Below are positions 5,964 through 9,125 of a stretch of DNA of 9,125 bases, piece by piece. The notes under the pieces were generated by a model. It made no database searches, was not told the origin of the DNA, and was given only the letters and a program-made list of their open reading frames with translations. Position numbers and translations under genes: made by a program. The stretch lies in contig JAHAWR010000059.1 of the NCBI GenBank assembly GCA_018383835.1, positions 1 through 9,125 on the forward strand. The letters are read 5' to 3'. The stretch comes from Candidatus Jordarchaeia archaeon (GTDB taxonomy: Archaea; Asgardarchaeota; Jordiarchaeia; Jordiarchaeales; Freyrarchaeaceae). How positions within the stretch are numbered: position 1 is the first letter of the stretch; each line of letters begins with the position of its first letter.

Positions 5964-7235
5964 TCAGGGATCATTAAAGGGTTCCAGACTAAGTATGGGT
6001 AAGTGTTGATCCATACTTAGTCCTTGGGGTTCACAAGCCTCAAAGCCCCTCACGAGCTCATCGGAGCCTGCATCAGCCTCACCCCCCGTCAGGGCAAACC
6101 CACCCCACCCCATCACAAGCCCAACGAAGAGCTTCGGAGACGGGGAAAGACCCTCCACCTGAAGATATAAGTTTACGCAGGCGTTAAGCTGCCTATCTAT
6201 TTTTAACCCACAGTTCTTACACTCGTAGAGTGCTCCTTTCGGGGCATTAACCATCCCACACCTGGAGCACCTCCTAGTTGAGTTGTGAGGGCTTAGAAGC
6301 CGGACTCTAGACTTGTAACCCATTAAACTGATTATAGTTTTCCAATCACTTTTTGCGACGTTTCTATTATGAGTTCTTGACTTTTTGAGCATCTTCTCCT
6401 TTTTAATGTCTTCGAAGCCGTGAACGTAACCTTTGAACGCCTCAGCAATCACTCTCGTTACCTTATGAATGAAATCCCTTGCCCTATTCCTCTCCCTCCT
6501 CGAGTATTTCTCCAAAACTCTCCTCAAGGATGGTTTTTTCGATACCTTAATTTGCAGTCTCCGCCTCTTCAACTCATAAACCCTATGTATATGGAAGAGC
6601 CTTCTGAGATCGACTCTTACCCATCCTATTTCTGGGTTGAAGCCATCTAAACTCTTCTCATTGCAGTCCCATGCAATCGCTCCCCTTGGCTCCTCAACTC
6701 TCTGCTTGAACCTGAAAGTAATGATCAGGAACTTCTCGTTGAGGATTAGCTCCCCCATCTCCCCCTTAGCCCTACTCCAGAACCAAGTGTTTGAGACATC
6801 GAAAACCAAGTGTTCTTCGTATGGTTTAATGCTTATCTTGATCTTACCGTTTTTGTAGGAGTACAGTGTTTCCTTCACCCTAACAAACTTCCTCTTAACG
6901 ACAGGCTTCGCTCTAGTTCTTCTCCCCTTCAAGTAGTTTCTTCTCCAAGACTTCAGAATCGAATAAGCTTGCTTGATTGCGGAGTCAACGTAGTGAGCGC
7001 AAAAGTTCCAGTCTCCAAGCAAATAATTTCTCAGGTTTCGCTTGAATTCGCTGCTCTTCGGAATTATCGGGATCAACCTTCTCCTATTCTTGGTGACCTT
7101 CTCCTTCCAAGTTGTGTTTTTCCAGGTCTCGTCGATTGCTCTCTGTAATAGCCACCTGTAAGCCTCTAAGAACTCTTTAACGTCGTAGTTGTGCTTTACT
7201 TTGTAGGATCTAACTTGATAGAAGCACTCTGACAC
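5964..7235 (-). CDS. tnpB: TnpB RNA-guided nuclease (IS607-associated), copy 1
   Basis: This is an intact 423-residue TnpB, close to the usual 400. Residues 1-180 are the N-terminal recognition and wedge region, rich in Lys and Arg. The split RuvC nuclease has Asp190 (AIAWDCNEKSLDGF), Glu275 (VHGFEDIKKEK) and Asp347 (GLKIDRQLNACVNL). The zinc ribbon between the last two is CSRC (Cys323, Cys326) and CKNC (Cys339, Cys342). All catalytic and zinc residues are present, so it should be active. Known TnpBs cut DNA guided by an RNA from the element's right end and help the element persist after it leaves a site. The start is GTG, 8 bases after AAGGAGGT. The C-terminal tail after about residue 360 is encoded over the predicted guide RNA. 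It is about 88% identical to the visible 300 residues of copy 2 (37 differences by hand, no gaps). The only transposase gene next to it is a remnant. Confidence 0.93.
   Translation of the reverse strand: MSECFYQVRSYKVKHNYDVKEFLEAYRWLLQRAIDETWKNTTWKEKVTKNRRRLIPIIPKSSEFKRNLRNYLLGDWNFCAHYVDSAIKQAYSILKSWRRNYLKGRRTRAKPVVKRKFVRVKETLYSYKNGKIKISIKPYEEHLVFDVSNTWFWSRAKGEMGELILNEKFLIITFRFKQRVEEPRGAIAWDCNEKSLDGFNPEIGWVRVDLRRLFHIHRVYELKRRRLQIKVSKKPSLRRVLEKYSRRERNRARDFIHKVTRVIAEAFKGYVHGFEDIKKEKMLKKSRTHNRNVAKSDWKTIISLMGYKSRVRLLSPHNSTRRCSRCGMVNAPKGALYECKNCGLKIDRQLNACVNLYLQVEGLSPSPKLFVGLVMGWGGFALTGGEADAGSDELVRGFEACEPQGLSMDQHLPILSLEPFNDP
5987..6022. repeat. Inner right-end hairpin, inside the end of tnpB
   Basis: GACTAAGTATGG (5987-5998) and CCATACTTAGTC (6011-6022) form a perfect 12-bp stem with a 12-base loop containing AAGTGTTGAT. 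It lies within the coding sequence and encodes part of the tail GLSMDQHLPILSLEPFNDP, so the codons are probably constrained by RNA structure. Confidence 0.85.
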
Positions 7236-7243
7236 AGCTAACG

Positions 7244-7251
7244 ACCTCCTT
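7244..7251 (-). promoter_or_regulatory. Ribosome binding site of tnpB copy 1
   Basis: AAGGAGGT on the minus strand sits 8 bases before the GTG start. The same sequence precedes tnpB copy 2. It decides the GTG start. Confidence 0.8.
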
Positions 7252-7255
7252 ATAT

Positions 7256-7427
7256 CTATGGCTCCTCATCGTAGAGCTTCAGCGAAGGAGAATAGTTATC
7301 AGTTTGTCGGCAACCCCCAATAGTTCTAATTACATCTTATTTTTTGTCTATTCCATTGCTGGTTCGTTCATGTGGTGGCTTCAAGGAGCTTCTTGGCTTC
7401 TTTAAGCGTGTAGAGTCCCTCACCCAT
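7256..7427 (-). pseudogene. tnpA: Remnant of IS607-type serine recombinase tnpA, copy 1
   Basis: From ATG 7425-7427 the frame reads MGEGLYTLKEAKKLLEATT and stops at 7368. YTLKEAKKLL is the start of the MerR-like helix-turn-helix of IS607 TnpA. DNA similarity to copy 2 continues past the stop through the region that encodes IRCVRTIGG there, then jumps to a tail ending LKLYDEEP with a stop at 7256-7258, just before the tnpB ribosome binding site. Relative to copy 2 it carries an extra C in GAAGCCACCAC, which causes the early stop. The serine recombinase catalytic domain, normally well over 100 residues, is absent. This remnant cannot encode a working enzyme. Confidence 0.7.
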
Positions 7428-7451
7428 CAATAACTTATCTATACTTACAAC

Positions 7452-7459
7452 TATTTAAA
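7452..7459 (-). promoter_or_regulatory. TATA box inside the left end of copy 1
   Basis: TTTAAATA on the minus strand, followed by the shared block AGTTGTAAGTATAGATAAG, is conserved in copy 2. It lies about 25 bases before the tnpA remnant ATG and probably now drives tnpB through the remnant. Confidence 0.5.
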
Positions 7460-7464
7460 CATTC

Positions 7465-7608
7465 CTACTTGGAAACTGCTAACAACGGCGCCGCCAACAG
7501 TATTTCTCCATTCACATGCATATCCCTCAACCTTAACGCTTCACCCGTATGCTCCTCCTCGATGAACCATTTAACTATCACGCTGGCATCACTTACCAGC
7601 TTTCCCAT
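7465..7608 (-). pseudogene. vapC: VapC PIN-domain toxin, truncated by the TnpB element
   Basis: ATG 7606-7608 opens MGKLVSDASVIVKWFIEEEH, the start of a PIN-domain VapC ribonuclease. It has the first catalytic aspartate (Asp7 in SDAS), the usual KWF, and then ALRLRDMHVNGEILLAAP. After residue 41 the sequence turns into the left end of TnpB copy 1 (LLAVSK, then TAG), giving 47 codons where VapC normally has 125-140. The later acidic residues needed to bind metal and cut RNA are missing, so the toxin is dead. It overlaps the end of vapB by 20 bases, as in intact vapBC operons. I did not find the 3' half on the other side of the element. Confidence 0.8.
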
Positions 7609-7834
7609 ACCTGTGCTCCCTCCAGTACCTTATGACTTCAGTGCTGTCCCACCCTTCAGGCGCCTTTTTCCTCACTTTCTCATTAAGCAGAACAGCTTTA
7701 GCGAGGCTTCTCCCTTCCTCCTCCTCTAAGACTTCCATTATTGCTTTCCTGACGACCTCGCTCCAGTTAACATGCTTCAGCTGCTCCATACGCTTCTTAA
7801 CTTCCTTACTTACCCTGACGCTGACAACCGCCAA
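7589..7834 (-). CDS. vapB: VapB-type antitoxin, orphaned from its toxin
   Basis: This 81-residue protein resembles archaeal VapB antitoxins. The N-terminal part (VVSVRVSKEVKKRMEQLK, then VNWSEVVRKAI) is a ribbon-helix-helix DNA-binding domain, and the C-terminal part (GWDSTEVIRYWREHRYGK) is the toxin-binding tail usual in archaeal VapBs. Known members bind and block VapC and repress their own operon. The start is TTG 7832-7834, 5 bases after GGTGAT (7840-7845), which matches the 16S complement. An ATG just upstream is out of frame because GGCGGTT is repeated in tandem there; removing one copy would give an in-frame ATGGCGGTTGTC start. The gene overlaps the truncated vapC by 20 bases. With the toxin broken, any remaining role would be regulation or guarding against related toxins elsewhere; that is inference. 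Confidence 0.85.
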   Translation of the reverse strand: MAVVSVRVSKEVKKRMEQLKHVNWSEVVRKAIMEVLEEEEGRSLAKAVLLNEKVRKKAPEGWDSTEVIRYWREHRYGKAGK

Positions 7835-7839
7835 CCGCC

Positions 7840-7845
7840 ATCACC
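7840..7845 (-). promoter_or_regulatory. Ribosome binding site that fixes the TTG start of vapB
   Basis: GGTGAT on the minus strand matches six bases of the archaeal 16S complement and is 5 bases before TTG 7834. It overlaps the out-of-frame ATG, which it therefore cannot serve. Confidence 0.6.
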
Positions 7846-7857
7846 ATAATATTGTAA

Positions 7858-7881
7858 TACATGTAAATACATAAATAAATA
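7858..7881 (-). promoter_or_regulatory. vapB promoter with palindromic operator candidate
   Basis: A TATA-like run (ATTTATTTATG on the minus strand, about 7870-7880) is followed by the perfect 8-base palindrome TACATGTA (7858-7865) and then the likely start near 7848. A palindrome between TATA box and start is where an autorepressing ribbon-helix-helix VapB would be expected to bind. Confidence 0.45.
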
Positions 7882-7994
7882 TTCCTGCCACCAACAGCAA
7901 GGCAAGTGGCCAGAGGAAAATGCATTAGGACCTCTTGATCTCCCCTTGATGTTTAGGTCTTCGTTGCCGTAGTTAGCAGTTTCCGAGTAGAAAC

Positions 7995-8002
7995 TTTAAA
8001 TA
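7995..8002 (+). promoter_or_regulatory. TATA box inside the left end of copy 2
   Basis: TTTAAATA followed by GTTGTAAGTATAGATAAG is conserved with copy 1. It lies about 25 bases before the tnpA remnant ATG, as expected for a near-leaderless archaeal transcript. Confidence 0.5.
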
Positions 8003-8026
8003 GTTGTAAGTATAGATAAGCTACTA

Positions 8027-8205
8027 ATGAACGAAAGATTCTACACGCTTAAAGAAGCCAAGAAGCTCCTTGAAGCACCACATGGACAATCCAACAATGA
8101 AATAGACAAAAAAATAAGATGCGTTAGAACTATCGGGGGGAGCTCGTTGACGATCTGACAACTATTGTCTCACACTTCGCTGGAAAACTCTACGATGAGG
8201 AGTAA
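8027..8205 (+). pseudogene. tnpA: Remnant of IS607-type serine recombinase tnpA, copy 2
   Basis: ATG 8027 opens MNERFYTLKEAKKLLE, the first part of a MerR-like helix-turn-helix, and goes on to KKIRCVRTIGG, which matches the end of that domain (typically GKIRVVRTxGG). That frame ends at 8156. In the next frame, 8140-8205 reads ELVDDLTTIVSHFAGKLYDEE and stops; this is the typical C-terminal end of IS607 serine recombinases (cf. ELVEDL..IV..FS.RLYG). The join lies in the G-run near 8135-8141. The catalytic domain, some 130 residues with the nucleophilic serine, is gone. The helix-turn-helix itself is degenerate. The stop lies 6 bases before the tnpB ribosome binding site, so the tnpA-tnpB operon layout is still visible. 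Confidence 0.75.
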
Positions 8206-8211
8206 GAAGAT

Positions 8212-8219
8212 AAGGAGGT
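8212..8219 (+). promoter_or_regulatory. Ribosome binding site of tnpB copy 2
   Basis: AAGGAGGT lies 6 bases before GTG 8226. A closer GTG at 8221 is in another frame and too near the site. Confidence 0.8.
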
Positions 8220-8225
8220 CGTGCT

Positions 8226-9125
8226 GTGTCAGAGTGCTCATATCAAGTTAGATCCTACAAAGTAAAGCACAACTACGACGTTAAATGGTTCTTAGAAGCT
8301 TACAGGTGGCTATTGCAAAAAGCAATCGACGAGACCTGGAAAAACATAACTTGGAAGGAAAAAGTCATTAAGGGTAGAAAAAGGTTGATTCCGATAATTC
8401 CGAAGAGCAACGAATTCAAGCGAAACTTAAGGGACTCTTTGCTTAGAAACTGGGTTTTCTGCGCTCACTACGCTGACTCCGCAATCAAGCAAGCTTATTC
8501 GATTCTGAAGTCTTGGAGGAGGAACTACTTGAAGGGGAGAAGGGCGAGAGCGAAGCCTGTCGTTAAGAAGAAGTTTGTTAGAGTGAAGGAAACACTGTAC
8601 TCCTACAAGAACGGTAAGATCAAGATAAGCATTAAACCATTCGAAGAACGCTTGGTTTTCGATGTCCAGAACGCTTGGTTTTGGAGTAGGGCTAAGGGGG
8701 AGATGGGGGAGCTAATCCTCAACGAAAAGTTTCTGATCATTACTTTTGGGTTCAAGCAGAGGGTTGGGGAGCCGAAAGGGATAATTGTGTGGGATTGTAA
8801 TGAGAGGAGCATCGACGGCTTCAACCCAGAAATAGGATGGATAAGAGTTGATCTCAGAAGGCTCTTCCATATACATAGGGTTTATGAGTTGAAGAGGCGG
8901 AGGCTGCAGAGTGAGGCTTCGAGGAAGCAGTCCTTGAGGAGAGTTCTGGAGAAATACTCGAGGAGGGAGAGGAATAGGGCAAGGGATTTCATTCATAAGG
9001 TAACGAGAGTGATTGCTGAGGCGTTCAAAGGTTACGTTCACGGCTTCGAAGACCTCAACAAGGAAAAAATGTTCAAAAAGTCGAGAACTCACAACAGAAA
9101 CGTCGCAAAAAGTGATTGGAGAACT
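8226..9125 (+). CDS. tnpB: TnpB RNA-guided nuclease, copy 2, C-terminus beyond the window
   Basis: The frame from GTG 8226 is open for exactly 300 codons to the window edge without a stop. It aligns without gaps to copy 1 and differs at about 37 of 300 positions by hand count. The first RuvC aspartate (Asp190, VWDCNERSIDGF) and the glutamate (Glu275, HGFEDLNKEK) are present. The zinc ribbon, last aspartate and guide-RNA region lie outside the window. Many differences are conservative (R/K, I/L, V/I), suggesting selection for function rather than drift. It probably makes a nuclease with a different guide from copy 1, because its right-end flank differs. Confidence 0.9.
   Translation, partial: MSECSYQVRSYKVKHNYDVKWFLEAYRWLLQKAIDETWKNITWKEKVIKGRKRLIPIIPKSNEFKRNLRDSLLRNWVFCAHYADSAIKQAYSILKSWRRNYLKGRRARAKPVVKKKFVRVKETLYSYKNGKIKISIKPFEERLVFDVQNAWFWSRAKGEMGELILNEKFLIITFGFKQRVGEPKGIIVWDCNERSIDGFNPEIGWIRVDLRRLFHIHRVYELKRRRLQSEASRKQSLRRVLEKYSRRERNRARDFIHKVTRVIAEAFKGYVHGFEDLNKEKMFKKSRTHNRNVAKSDWRT

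Larger units (their letters stand above)
5890..6130 (-). ncRNA. Predicted omega (guide) RNA at the 3' end of tnpB copy 1
   Basis: TnpB nucleases use an RNA made from the 3' end of their own gene plus the element's right end, followed by a guide from the flanking DNA. Here that segment holds two strong hairpins: an inner one of 12 perfect pairs (5987-5998 with 6011-6022) and an outer one of 15 pairs including one G-U (5902-5916 with 5925-5939). The inner loop (AUCAACACUUAC in the RNA) can pair with UGUUGAU of the outer hairpin over 7 contiguous bases, a possible pseudoknot. Exact ends are not known; the guide would begin just outside the right end, around 5885-5900. Inferred from family knowledge and the visible structure. 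Confidence 0.5.
5885..7488 (-). mobile_element. IS607-type TnpB element, copy 1, transposase deleted
   Basis: In element order on the minus strand: a left end near 7480-7488, a TATA-containing leader shared with copy 2, a tnpA remnant (7256-7427), intact tnpB (5964-7235) and a right end with two hairpins. The left boundary is placed where homology with copy 2 starts (GCCGTWGTTAGCAGTTTCC), which is also where vapC stops looking like vapC. The right boundary is uncertain; I placed it just past the outer hairpin. No target-site duplication is expected for IS607, which inserts through a serine recombinase. The tnpA remnant keeps its MerR-like N-terminus and its C-terminus but has lost the whole catalytic domain, so the element is non-autonomous for transposition. 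Confidence 0.7.
7966..9125 (+). mobile_element. IS607-type TnpB element, copy 2, runs off the right edge
   Basis: Similarity to copy 1 begins near 7966-7972 (GCCGTAGTTAGCAGTTTCC) and continues through the TATA leader, the tnpA remnant and tnpB. It lies in inverted orientation to copy 1, with left ends facing each other about 480 bases apart and vapB plus the vapC fragment between. Its right end is outside the window. The tnpA remnant has the same kind of internal deletion as in copy 1. Confidence 0.7.

Noticed and set aside
5902..6022. CRISPR array (repeated AAGTGTTGAT)
   Set aside because: There are only two related blocks, each an internal palindrome of a TnpB right end; no regular repeat-spacer series and no cas genes.
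8603..9092. Minus-strand frames of 73 and 126 codons at the right edge
   Set aside because: They are shadows of tnpB copy 2; the same shadows occur opposite tnpB copy 1 at 6420-6858.

Overview
The window looks archaeal. Promoters are TATA-box like without bacterial -35/-10 pairs, ribosome binding sites match the AGGAGGTGAT complement of archaeal 16S rRNA, starts include GTG and TTG, and the gene set (HAD phosphatase, archaeal-type VapBC, IS607-type TnpB elements with a tnpA remnant) fits a thermophilic member of the Thermoproteota or a nearby lineage. The exact lineage cannot be read from the sequence. All identifications come from motifs read by eye; no database search was possible.

Left part (1-3030): a TIM-barrel sugar-isomerase-like gene (244-1055, +) is split by a 2-base frameshift in a short TA repeat. 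Converging on it, with only 3 bases between, is an intact HAD-family phosphatase (1059-1739, -). A divergent regulatory gap rich in short repeats separates this from a PLP-dependent D-cysteine desulfhydrase / ACC-deaminase-like gene (1954-3030, +), which is complete apart from one in-frame TAG. Bases 3031-3488 have no gene I can defend.

Middle part (3489-5501, -): one long intact gene for an exported, membrane-anchored 5'-nucleotidase / UshA-like metallophosphatase, with its own TATA box upstream and a T-rich terminator downstream.

Right part (about 5885-9125): an accessory region. Two closely related TnpB elements lie head to head. Copy 1 (-) is complete, with an intact 423-residue TnpB, a degenerate remnant of an IS607-type serine recombinase (tnpA) in front of it, and a 3' end built from two strong hairpins that probably form the omega (guide) RNA. 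Copy 2 (+) runs off the right edge after 300 uninterrupted TnpB codons. Both carry what looks like the same internal deletion of tnpA, so neither can make its own transposase while both keep TnpB open. Between their left ends sits a vapBC toxin-antitoxin operon. The antitoxin gene is intact, but the toxin is cut after about 41 native codons at the left end of copy 1, and its 3' half is not on the far side of copy 1.

Overall: a housekeeping-like segment with two lightly damaged enzymes beside a mobile region where TnpB nucleases outlived their transposase and disrupted a toxin-antitoxin pair.
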